Source: Phyllobacterium myrsinacearum
GTDB taxonomy: Bacteria; Pseudomonadota; Alphaproteobacteria; Rhizobiales; Rhizobiaceae
Reading direction: 5' to 3'
Assembly (NCBI RefSeq): GCF_014138285.1
Contig: NZ_JACGXN010000018.1
Coordinates: 1-64,000 of the forward strand
Length of the DNA stretch: 64,000 nucleotides
Below, piece after piece: positions 57,336-64,000 of the stretch. Both the position numbers and the translations under genes were made by a program. Numbering within the stretch: position 1 is the first letter of the stretch; each line of letters begins with the position of its first letter. A model generated the notes under the pieces. It was not told the origin of the DNA and did no database searches. It was given only the letters and a program-made list of their open reading frames with translations.

Positions 57336-59596
57336 GCGGCGCTCCTTTCAGACTTTCCAACGATATAGGGGGCGGCAGTATCCTCTGTCGCTTCATCGAG
57401 GTAGGTCGACATCAATTCGGATATGTCATCATTCCAGCGTTTGGTGTGCAGCCATGAATTGTACTGGCTTGCCAGCCCGCGCATGTAGTCGGAACTGCGG
57501 CGGATGGATCGCCGCTCGAAGTGGTAGAGGGACACGTCAGGCTCATAGGCGACGTGGAAACCGATCTGTCGAATTTTCAGACACAGATCGCTGTCCTCGT
57601 AGTCACCGATGATATAGTCCTCGGTGAACCCTCCCACGAGGTCGTAAATGTCCTTGCGTGTGACCAGACACGCGCCGGTCACGCCAGGAACATTGCGGGC
57701 AATCCGCGCCGGTGCATAGGCGCCGGGCATGCCCTTGTAGAAGTGATGGTTGAGCCAAATGCCCTTCTGATCGCGGGCGAAATAAAGCCCGGCATGCTGC
57801 AATGAGCCGTCCTCGAACAACAGCCGCGGGCCGATTGCCCCAAGCTTCTTCTGGTCCAGCAGCGGTTGTATGAGCGCCTGAAGCCAACCATTGGCACAAG
57901 GCACAACATCAGAATTCAGCATGACAATCATTGTGCCGGTTGCAACACCTGCACCGGCATTGCAGGCCCGCGCATACCCGCTGTTGCGGTTCATCGTGAC
58001 AAGCCTGAAGGGAAGGCCATGCAGAATGAACAAGCCACCCAGCATATGTTCCGTATCATCCTGAATCTCCGGTGAATCGAGCACGAAGATGAGTTCGGCA
58101 TTGGCTGCGAGCCAGGGATCCGTCGCCATTGCAGAAAACTGGAAGCGCAGGAAATCCAGATTGCGATAAAGCGGAATAACGATTGATACCACGGGGTTCT
58201 CGGGCAGGGTGCCGTAATCTTTGGTATCAGCGATCTTCACGGTCTTGCCGAGCTTCTGCTCAACTTCCTGTAAGGCAGGCGCGAGGATGCTTTCAAAAAC
58301 CTGATCACGCGCATGCTGCGGCGGCACGGCGCGCAGGATGCGGTTTCGTTGGGCCGAAGCTTCGAATGGCTGCAATGGCGGTATCAGCGGCGATGTCGCA
58401 CCGGAAACCAGACGCATCTGGAACCGTGGCTGGAGCAGCGGTCCGAGATTCCTGCTTTGCGGAAGCCAGGCAACAAAGCCGGTCACATCCGCACCGAAGC
58501 CGTCTTCCCGCTCACCGGTTTTGCCGGGGAATTTATAGAAATTGGGCTGAAGCGGCAGGGCGCTTCCATTCTCGGAAAGATACTCGATTCTCGATAACAT
58601 GGCGGCAGGGTCATGCGTCCAGCCGCCGACGAGAAGACCGCCGTCGAGCGCCAGCGCCAGATCAATTTCGGCCGCGGGATGGGTTGCGGATTTGGCGATC
58701 TGCCGAACCGTCAACGGTGCACGCGTCTGCATATCAATTGCTGTAGCCAGCCCGGCGCCTGCGACCTGGGCCAGTTGCCGGATCAGGAATTCGCGCAGAT
58801 CCATATCTCCGTGGCGCTTTGCCCACCATTTTTCGAAATCGGCCTGGTGGCCGTCACCGTCAGCGAGTTTGCGGACGGCAACGCCGTTCCTGCCGCAAAG
58901 CACGAGATGAAAGGATTGCGGCAGTGACCGGGCGGACTCAACCAGAAGATGGCACGACTGTCCGCCGCGTCTGATTTGGGAGCCCATGACGAATTTTGTC
59001 GGCAATGCCGTCACCGAGGCCGCACTGATTGCATAAATGGCAGTGATATCACCGAGCACCGGATCAACAGCAGTCTCCAGCAGATGCTGACCGTCAACGG
59101 GCTGACCACATGAGCGCACGGGCCGTGGCTCAGGGGTTAACGCAAGGGTAATTTCACGCGCCACACTGGCAAAAATCTGGTTCTGCGAAAGGCGGAATGT
59201 GCTGCGCCACGTGCTCAGAACGTTGTTGAGCAACTTGATATGACCGGCCGCCGACAGATTGTTGACCGCGCTGTTCACATCAAAAGAAGCCAACTCATCA
59301 GCAGGGTAGAGAACAACCTGCTCGGTTGGTCCAAGCGATCCCGCAGATAAAGTCAGATTGATCGGCTCACCCTTGGTGCGCATGGCCCAAAGTACGCGCT
59401 GACCGCCCGTTTCGAGAGGAATATTCAAGCTCACAAGAGGGACCAGCTGCTCCGGCGCCTCAAGTGTACATTTTGTTGAAGATCGCATCGCGCCGGGGAG
59501 GTCCCAGATCACGACGGCGATATCGGCACATAGACGAGAGATGGATACACTCTCGGTGTCGTCTGCAATATCCGTCGAATGGTCGAGGTTCAACAC
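57332..59596 (-). CDS. Large GT2-family glycosyltransferase with N-terminal beta modules
   Basis: A 754-residue protein. The first 300 residues are not recognised. A GW-type module lies at about 310-380 ('GGLLVGGWTHDP' ... 'VTGFVAWLPQ'). A GT2 domain spans about 465-700, with 'VVSIVIPLYRNLDFLRFQFSAM', the metal-binding NSD at 561-563 ('VMLNSDVVPCANGWL'), 'GVTGACLVTRKDIYDLVGGF' and the catalytic 'GDYEDSDLCLK' (about 664-674). It should be active. The start is GTG at 59596 (GAAAGGG upstream), after the RTX terminator. It opens a tightly packed leftward operon through the GT4 gene ending at 50858. Confidence 0.87.
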   Translation of the reverse strand: MLNLDHSTDIADDTESVSISRLCADIAVVIWDLPGAMRSSTKCTLEAPEQLVPLVSLNIPLETGGQRVLWAMRTKGEPINLTLSAGSLGPTEQVVLYPADELASFDVNSAVNNLSAAGHIKLLNNVLSTWRSTFRLSQNQIFASVAREITLALTPEPRPVRSCGQPVDGQHLLETAVDPVLGDITAIYAISAASVTALPTKFVMGSQIRRGGQSCHLLVESARSLPQSFHLVLCGRNGVAVRKLADGDGHQADFEKWWAKRHGDMDLREFLIRQLAQVAGAGLATAIDMQTRAPLTVRQIAKSATHPAAEIDLALALDGGLLVGGWTHDPAAMLSRIEYLSENGSALPLQPNFYKFPGKTGEREDGFGADVTGFVAWLPQSRNLGPLLQPRFQMRLVSGATSPLIPPLQPFEASAQRNRILRAVPPQHARDQVFESILAPALQEVEQKLGKTVKIADTKDYGTLPENPVVSIVIPLYRNLDFLRFQFSAMATDPWLAANAELIFVLDSPEIQDDTEHMLGGLFILHGLPFRLVTMNRNSGYARACNAGAGVATGTMIVMLNSDVVPCANGWLQALIQPLLDQKKLGAIGPRLLFEDGSLQHAGLYFARDQKGIWLNHHFYKGMPGAYAPARIARNVPGVTGACLVTRKDIYDLVGGFTEDYIIGDYEDSDLCLKIRQIGFHVAYEPDVSLYHFERRSIRRSSDYMRGLASQYNSWLHTKRWNDDISELMSTYLDEATEDTAAPYIVGKSERSAA

Positions 59597-59628
59597 GTTG
59601 CCCTTTCATTCATATCGGAAAGAAAAAA

Positions 59629-59652
59629 CGTGCCCGGCAAAAGCAGGGCACG
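59629..59652 (-). terminator. Intrinsic terminator between the RTX gene and the glycan operon
   Basis: CGTGCCC (59629-59635) pairs with GGGCACG (59646-59652). Read leftward it is followed by TTTTTTCTTT. It lies 16 bp after the RTX stop and 33 bp before the GT2 start. RTX mRNA would mostly end here, with read-through or a separate promoter feeding the glycan genes. Confidence 0.82.
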
Positions 59653-59668
59653 CCAATTTTTGAAAAAA

Positions 59669-60328
59669 TCAATGTACGACGAAGAACTGGTCGGGATGTG
59701 CCTGAACGTCGTCGGCGCTTGTGTTGACGAGGGTGACGCTATCGCCATGGCCAAGATCGACCACAACATTATTGCCAACCTGAGTAACACGATCTGCCAG
59801 ATCATCTGCAGAATCAACATGAAGGCCATTGATGCCTTTGGAGATCTGAAGAACGTCTTCACCTGGGGTGAAATCAAGGATGACGTCATTACCGCCGCCG
59901 CCATTGAACAGGAAGACGTCATGTCCGGAACCGCCGATTAGGGTATCATCGCCGGCACCGCCACTGATAAGGTCATTACCGGCACCGCCGAGAAGAACGT
60001 CGTTTCCGGATCCACCGAAGAGAACGTCAGAGCCATTACCGCCCTGAAGAACATCATCCCCAGCATCACCGAACAGAACGTCGCTTCCGTCGCCACCGTT
60101 CAGAATGTCATTTCCTTGGTCACCATGCAGGATGTCACTGCCTGTACCGCCGAACAGGGTATCGTCACCCCGGCCGCCGAAAAGGAGATCATTCCCTTCG
60201 TCACCAAATATGATGTCGTTGCCGTTTCCGCCAAAGACGAGATCATCACCACCGTGGGCGTGGATGAAATCATCAAAACGCGAACCAAACAAAACGTCGT
60301 CGTAGGCGCCGCCTTCTAAAGTGGCCAT
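59669..60328 (-). CDS. Small RTX calcium-binding protein, type I secretion substrate
   Basis: A 219-residue, very acidic protein. Residues about 26-141 are some thirteen GGxGxDxLx nonapeptides that fold into a Ca2+-bound beta roll outside the cell. The last 75 residues ('NDVILDFTPGEDVLQI' ... 'GHGDSVTLVNTSADDV' ... 'FFVVH') are the usual RTX C-terminal secretion region. There is no enzymatic or toxin domain, so it is more like NodO or Rap-type surface proteins of rhizobia than a haemolysin. AAGGAGAAG precedes the ATG. Exporter genes for its family lie just upstream on the same strand, and glycan genes just downstream. Confidence 0.93.
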   Translation of the reverse strand: MATLEGGAYDDVLFGSRFDDFIHAHGGDDLVFGGNGNDIIFGDEGNDLLFGGRGDDTLFGGTGSDILHGDQGNDILNGGDGSDVLFGDAGDDVLQGGNGSDVLFGGSGNDVLLGGAGNDLISGGAGDDTLIGGSGHDVFLFNGGGGNDVILDFTPGEDVLQISKGINGLHVDSADDLADRVTQVGNNVVVDLGHGDSVTLVNTSADDVQAHPDQFFVVH

Positions 60329-60433
60329 CTGCTTCTCCTTCTGTCTGCTTTGAGTTTCGACCGCCGAACTTTCCGACCATCGATGCTTTGACGATTGTGC
60401 GCTGCAACAAATCGAAATGCAACATAACCTAAG

Positions 60434-60462
60434 AGTATAAATGTGGCATTCACGAGTAACAA
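60434..60462 (-). promoter_or_regulatory. Predicted promoter of the RTX gene
   Basis: Read leftward, -35 TTGTTA (60457-60462) and -10 TATACT (60434-60439) have a 17-bp spacer, about 105 bp before the RTX start. The 288-bp gap 60329-60616 is AT-rich and otherwise gene-free. Confidence 0.5.
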
Positions 60463-60479
60463 ATTATTACGATAGCGTA

Positions 60480-60500
60480 TTACTTCACATTTTGTATCAG
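60480..60500. promoter_or_regulatory. Degenerate copy of the RTX/exporter inverted repeat
   Basis: TTACTTCACATTTTGTATCAG agrees at 16 of 21 positions with the perfect inverted repeat at 63963-63983. The left arm is best kept. It lies 17 bp upstream of the predicted RTX -35. Confidence 0.42.
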
Positions 60501-60559
60501 AACTCTAATTTATGTTTATTTCAACTGTAATTCATCTATCAAACTGTATTATAAGTACT

Positions 60560-60580
60560 TTACTTCAAAATTTGAAATAT
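60560..60580. repeat. Inverted repeat upstream of the RTX gene
   Basis: Left arm TTACTTCAAA (60560-60569) and right arm TTTGAAATAT (60571-60580) around a single central A. It matches the element at 63963-63983 except at two right-arm bases and the centre. It lies 97 bp upstream of the predicted RTX -35. Confidence 0.62.
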
Positions 60581-60590
60581 CACACAAAAT

Positions 60591-60605
60591 CCCCCGTTTT
60601 GGGGG
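60591..60605 (-). terminator. Terminator of the exporter operon
   Basis: CCCCC (60591-60595) and GGGGG (60601-60605) enclose a GTTTT loop. Read leftward, the stem is followed by ATTTTG. It lies 11 bp after the HlyD-type gene and separates it from the RTX promoter. Confidence 0.7.
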
Positions 60606-60616
60606 AAATATTCTAT

Positions 60617-62035
60617 TTAGTCTTCTCTGAATGCACGATTGAGGCTGTCAGATATTGGCGAAATAATGTAGTCAATCGCCTTGCGGGCCTTGTGCACGAT
60701 GATAACTTCAGCGGGCATGCCGGGATAAAGTTTGACCGACGGATTGGCAGCCAGCGACTTCGGCATGATTTCGGCGCGTGCTACGAAATAGGCCGTATCG
60801 GTTTTTTCATCGAGAACCTGATCGGCGGCGATGTAACTTATCTTGCCGTCAAGCGGCGTTAGTGACCGCTGATTGTACGCTGTGAGCCTGATCTGCGCCT
60901 GCGCGCCCATGGAAATACTATCGACATCACGCGGGCTGATTTTCATTTCAACCACAAGAGGCTCATTCTCTGGAACAATGTCCATCAGCGCCTCACCAGC
61001 GGCTACGACGCCGCCCGGCGTCCTCAGCCGGATATTGGCGACAACGCCGGCCTGTGGCGAGCGGATTTCGACGCGGCGCATGACGTCCTTGGCCGCAACA
61101 ATCCGCTCTTCGGTGTCCGCCAGATCGGTCTGATTTGTGGTGATCTCGCCCGCGATCTCCGATTGCACGTCGCTCTCGATGCCAATCAGCGCAAACTCTG
61201 CGCCTGCTTTGGCCTGCTCGGCCTTGGCCTTGTCACCGGCATATTCACCACGATTACCGGCCAGCTCGCTCAGCTTCGTATCGATCTCGGTCAGCTTGGA
61301 TTTCTGGGCAAAGCCCTTGGCAACCAGACTCGCGATAGCTTCCCGCTGCCCCGTGATCAGTTCGATCTGCCGATCTGTAGCAGCGATTTGCGACGTCGAC
61401 GATTTTGCCTGCTCCGTATATTGTTCGATGGTTTTCTTCTGGACGTCCGTACGGCTCATTTTCTGCGCGGAACGCTTCTGGAAGAAGATGGTCTCGGCCT
61501 TGACGGCGTTTTCCGCCGCAATATCACCAGGGCCGCCGAAATTTTCCGGGAAGGTGATTTTTGTTTCGCTCGCCTGCTCAGCCCGCAAACGTGCAAGCTT
61601 GGCTATCAGACCGATGCGGCGGGACTGCAGCGACTGCAGTTCGGCGCGCGCTTTGGTGTCGTCCAGCCGGATCAGCGGCTGACCGACCTTGACCTCGTCA
61701 CCTTCCTGCACGAGCAGGCGATCCAATATGCCACCCTCAAGATGACTGATGGTCTTTCGCTTGGAATCCACGATCACAGTTCCAAGGGCAACTGCAGCGC
61801 TTCCAAGCTCGGCCGAATACGCCCAGCCGAAGAAACCGCCAAATGCGATCACAATCGTCATGACACCCGCTATGATCAGTCGGCGCAACGGTGACTTGGC
61901 GTCCTCGTTTTCCAGATCAACAACCCATTCCGGACGCACTGTTCCGAATTTGGTCAGTGCATGCTTTTCACCCGCCTCCGCGCGGGGAGCCAGCAACTGC
62001 GCAACGCGCTTGGGGACAATCGATTTGCCGGTCAT
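60617..62035 (-). CDS. Type I secretion periplasmic adaptor (HlyD/PrsE family)
   Basis: A 472-residue membrane-fusion protein. One N-terminal transmembrane helix (about 50-75, 'LIIAGVMTIVIAFGGFFGWAYS') is followed by a lipoyl/beta-barrel region ('KRKTISHLEGGILDRLLVQEGDEVKVGQPLIRLDDT'), a long coiled-coil hairpin (about 130-320) and the C-terminal 'GMPAEVIIVHKARKAIDYIISPI' typical of PrtE/PrsE. It links the inner-membrane ABC pump to an outer-membrane TolC. Its start overlaps the ABC gene by 4 bp. No TolC gene is in the window. Confidence 0.94.
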   Translation of the reverse strand: MTGKSIVPKRVAQLLAPRAEAGEKHALTKFGTVRPEWVVDLENEDAKSPLRRLIIAGVMTIVIAFGGFFGWAYSAELGSAAVALGTVIVDSKRKTISHLEGGILDRLLVQEGDEVKVGQPLIRLDDTKARAELQSLQSRRIGLIAKLARLRAEQASETKITFPENFGGPGDIAAENAVKAETIFFQKRSAQKMSRTDVQKKTIEQYTEQAKSSTSQIAATDRQIELITGQREAIASLVAKGFAQKSKLTEIDTKLSELAGNRGEYAGDKAKAEQAKAGAEFALIGIESDVQSEIAGEITTNQTDLADTEERIVAAKDVMRRVEIRSPQAGVVANIRLRTPGGVVAAGEALMDIVPENEPLVVEMKISPRDVDSISMGAQAQIRLTAYNQRSLTPLDGKISYIAADQVLDEKTDTAYFVARAEIMPKSLAANPSVKLYPGMPAEVIIVHKARKAIDYIISPISDSLNRAFRED

Positions 62036-63807
62036 GATGCTGCTCCTGCTGTTCCCATTTTCGGACCAGTGGGTGTTATGGAGGCTACAACGTCGGTGCG
62101 CGGGCCAAACTGCGTGATGCGGCCGTTCTCAAGCACGAGCAGCTTGTCGGCCACCTGCATGATGGTGGGCCGATGGGCAATCATGATGATGATGGCGCCG
62201 TCATCGCGAGCATGTTCGATGGCACGCATCAGCGCTCTTTCGCCCACGGCATCGAGGTTGGAATTCGGCTCATCCAGGACGATGAGGCGAGGGCGGTTGT
62301 AGAGACACCTGGCCAGCCCGATACGCTGGCGCTGACCGCCGGAAAGCGTCAGGCGGCCATCACCAACCGGCGTGTCATAACCAAGCGGCAGGCGTCCGAT
62401 CATTTCATGAACGTCAGCAAGGCGGGCCGCTTCCAAAACGCGGTGCGGATCACTGTCGCCCATACGTGCAATGTTATCCTTGATCGTGCCGTCGAGCAGC
62501 GCCACCGACTGCGGCAGATAGCCAGCGATCTCGCCAAAGGAACCGCGCTCCCAGAGATAGACATTGTTGCCATCGAGAAAAACACCGCCGGAGGTCGGTT
62601 TGACAATGCCGATCATCAATCGTGCCAGCGTCGACTTGCCCGCCGCTGACGGACCCACAATGCCAAGAACTTCACCGGGAGAAAGGGAAAACGAAATGCC
62701 CTTGATGATAGGCATTTCCACACCGGGAGCCGCATAGACAAGCTTGTCGATAATCAGGTCGCCATGGGGTCTGGGAGTCGGCATGGTCTGGCGGACGGCG
62801 AGATTTTGCGCAAGCAGGGACTGGATCCGCTGCCAGTTACCGATGGCGTTCACCCACTGCCGCCACGTCTCCACCACATGATCGAAAGGCATCAGGAGGC
62901 GGCCGATGATGATCGTTGTGGCGATCATTGCACCCGGCGTAATTTCCTGCTGCATGGCCAGAAGCGTACCGGCACCCAGCGCGCCAATCTGGATCATGAA
63001 ACGCAGCGTGCGAGCAATCGTCGCCATGCCTCGGGCGCGGGCGCCGCCAACATCGAGCAAGTCCAGCGCGGTCATTTGTACCGTCCGCCAGCGTCTTGCC
63101 AGTGCCGGCAACATGCCCATTGCCTCGATCACTTCCGCATGACGCAACGTGCTGCCTATTTTGGATATGGCTTCGATGTTTGCTTGATTCGCATCCTTCA
63201 CCAGGCTTCGCGTCAGAATATCCGTGATCACGCCGCAGGCGACAAGCACGATGATGGAGACAACGCCGATGATTCCAAAAACCGGATGCAATAGAAAAAG
63301 CACCGTCAGGAAAATCGGTGACCACGCCGCATCAAGCGGCGCGCTGACTGCTGTTGACGTCAGGAACGTACGCAATTCCGTTAGATCGCGCAGCGCCTGC
63401 GTTGCCTTGGGAAGCCCCTGATCCACCGATGCCTGAACCGCCGCGGTAAGAATTGGCAAGTTAAGACGGCGCACCAGCGCACTGCCCATCGCCTGAAACG
63501 ACAGGGCTCGAATAAATTCAAGAATGCCAAAAACAATCAATGCACCAGCTGCCAGAATGCTCAACATGACGAGCGTATCCGTGCTTCGACTGTTCAAAAC
63601 TCTGTCGTGCACCTGCAACATATAAAGCGGTACAGTGAGTTGCAGAAGATTGATGCAAGCACTTAATAAAACGGCATAAAGCAAGCCTGACAGGAATACC
63701 CGACGTGCCCGCAGAATGAGAGTTTGAGGTGCCGGAACTCCGGTCGTCATCGTATTTTTTCCAATATTGCTCTTGCCATTTGCATTGTTTTGACGAGTAT
63801 CTGTCAT
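62032..63807 (-). CDS. Type I secretion ABC transporter (PrtD/PrsD family)
   Basis: A 591-residue fused permease-ATPase. The N-terminal membrane domain (about 35-310) has 'LFLVSALLYA'-like helices ('VFLSGLLYAVLLSACINLLQLTVPLYMLQVHDRVLNSRS'). The ATPase has Walker A 'IVGPSAAGKSTLARLM', the signature 'LSGGQRQRIGLARCLY' and 'LIVLDEPNSNLD'. It lacks an N-terminal peptidase domain, as expected for exporters of RTX proteins with C-terminal signals. It is the first gene of the exporter operon; the 21-bp inverted repeat lies 156 bp upstream. Confidence 0.95.
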   Translation of the reverse strand: MTDTRQNNANGKSNIGKNTMTTGVPAPQTLILRARRVFLSGLLYAVLLSACINLLQLTVPLYMLQVHDRVLNSRSTDTLVMLSILAAGALIVFGILEFIRALSFQAMGSALVRRLNLPILTAAVQASVDQGLPKATQALRDLTELRTFLTSTAVSAPLDAAWSPIFLTVLFLLHPVFGIIGVVSIIVLVACGVITDILTRSLVKDANQANIEAISKIGSTLRHAEVIEAMGMLPALARRWRTVQMTALDLLDVGGARARGMATIARTLRFMIQIGALGAGTLLAMQQEITPGAMIATTIIIGRLLMPFDHVVETWRQWVNAIGNWQRIQSLLAQNLAVRQTMPTPRPHGDLIIDKLVYAAPGVEMPIIKGISFSLSPGEVLGIVGPSAAGKSTLARLMIGIVKPTSGGVFLDGNNVYLWERGSFGEIAGYLPQSVALLDGTIKDNIARMGDSDPHRVLEAARLADVHEMIGRLPLGYDTPVGDGRLTLSGGQRQRIGLARCLYNRPRLIVLDEPNSNLDAVGERALMRAIEHARDDGAIIIMIAHRPTIMQVADKLLVLENGRITQFGPRTDVVASITPTGPKMGTAGAAS

Positions 63808-63962
63808 CTGTAATCTGCCTTGGAAATGACACAGCTGCCGGTTAGCCCGTTTGACCTTGGTCTAAGGCAACAGACTAGTAAAGTAATACCGTACAGAATG
63901 TGACAGAAAAAAGTTCATATGGTGGGGAAAAAAGCAAAGGAGACTGAGAATATACTTGTAAC

Positions 63963-63983
63963 TTACTTCAAATTTTGAAGTAA
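63963..63983. repeat. Perfect inverted repeat upstream of the exporter operon
   Basis: Arms TTACTTCAAA (63963-63972) and TTTGAAGTAA (63974-63983) around a single T form a perfect 21-bp element. Degenerate copies lie before the RTX gene at 60560-60580 and 60480-60500. The rest of 63808-64000 holds the exporter promoter region with no gene seen. Confidence 0.72.
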
Positions 63984-64000
63984 AATTGATGATGGAGACA

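Noticed and set aside
59669..60328. Tandem DNA repeats in the RTX gene as a CRISPR or mobile repeat array
   Set aside because: The repeats are degenerate 27-bp units in frame, coding for GGxGxDxLx nonapeptides; there are no spacers or direct identical units.

Overview
The window looks like the left part of a secondary replicon (second chromosome, chromid or large plasmid) of a Hyphomicrobiales (Rhizobiales) bacterium, most likely near Brucella/Ochrobactrum, Phyllobacterium or Rhizobiaceae. The grounds are a repABC replication/partition module at the left edge with its antisense RNA, an Irr-type iron box, rhizobial-style PcaQ control of protocatechuate genes, and a PrsDE/NodO-like type I secretion module. 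The assignment rests on gene content, not on a database match. No tRNA, rRNA, CRISPR array, insertion sequence or phage gene was recognised.

Layout. 1-2.7 kb: repC (start codon only), the repB-repC leader with a countertranscribed RNA, repB, repA and two parS-like palindromes. 2.8-4.6 kb: a membrane diguanylate cyclase. 4.9-11.9 kb: a complete cytochrome bd oxidase operon read leftward (GbsR/MarR-type regulator, cydD, cydC, cydA, cydB and the tiny cydX), with an 18-bp palindrome before the regulator and a terminator after cydX. 12.1-16.4 kb: an iron-uptake operon (efeU, efeO, efeB and a second, cupredoxin-less EfeO/EfeM) below an Irr ICE-box match. 16.7-28.0 kb: a 5-oxoprolinase facing a MarR-type regulator, a peptide ABC importer and an M14-type peptidase. 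28.0-29.9 kb: a DMT-family transporter and an alpha/beta hydrolase.

30.0-48.4 kb: an island for 4-hydroxybenzoate and protocatechuate catabolism. It holds a five-gene LivKHMGF-type importer, pcaDCHGB with the divergent activator gene pcaQ, pobA with the divergent AraC-type pobR, pcaR, and CatI/CatJ-type CoA-transferase genes plus pcaF. Together they cover uptake, hydroxylation to protocatechuate, ring cleavage and conversion to acetyl-CoA and succinyl-CoA. Candidate operators for PcaQ, PobR, PcaR and the TetR repressor are visible. An APH(3')-II-like kinase gene and a TetR/MFS efflux pair interrupt the island between pcaQ and pobA.

48.5-64.0 kb: a leftward glycan cluster (galE, pyruvyl-transferase-like, two GT4, two large GT2-type proteins, a methyltransferase and a membrane-anchored protein sharing a 'GWxxDP' module), next to a small protein made almost wholly of RTX repeats and its type I exporter (ABC + HlyD genes). 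A near-perfect 21-bp inverted repeat lies before the exporter genes, and two degenerate copies lie before the RTX gene. This RTX/glycan/exporter island is the best candidate in the window for an undescribed system.
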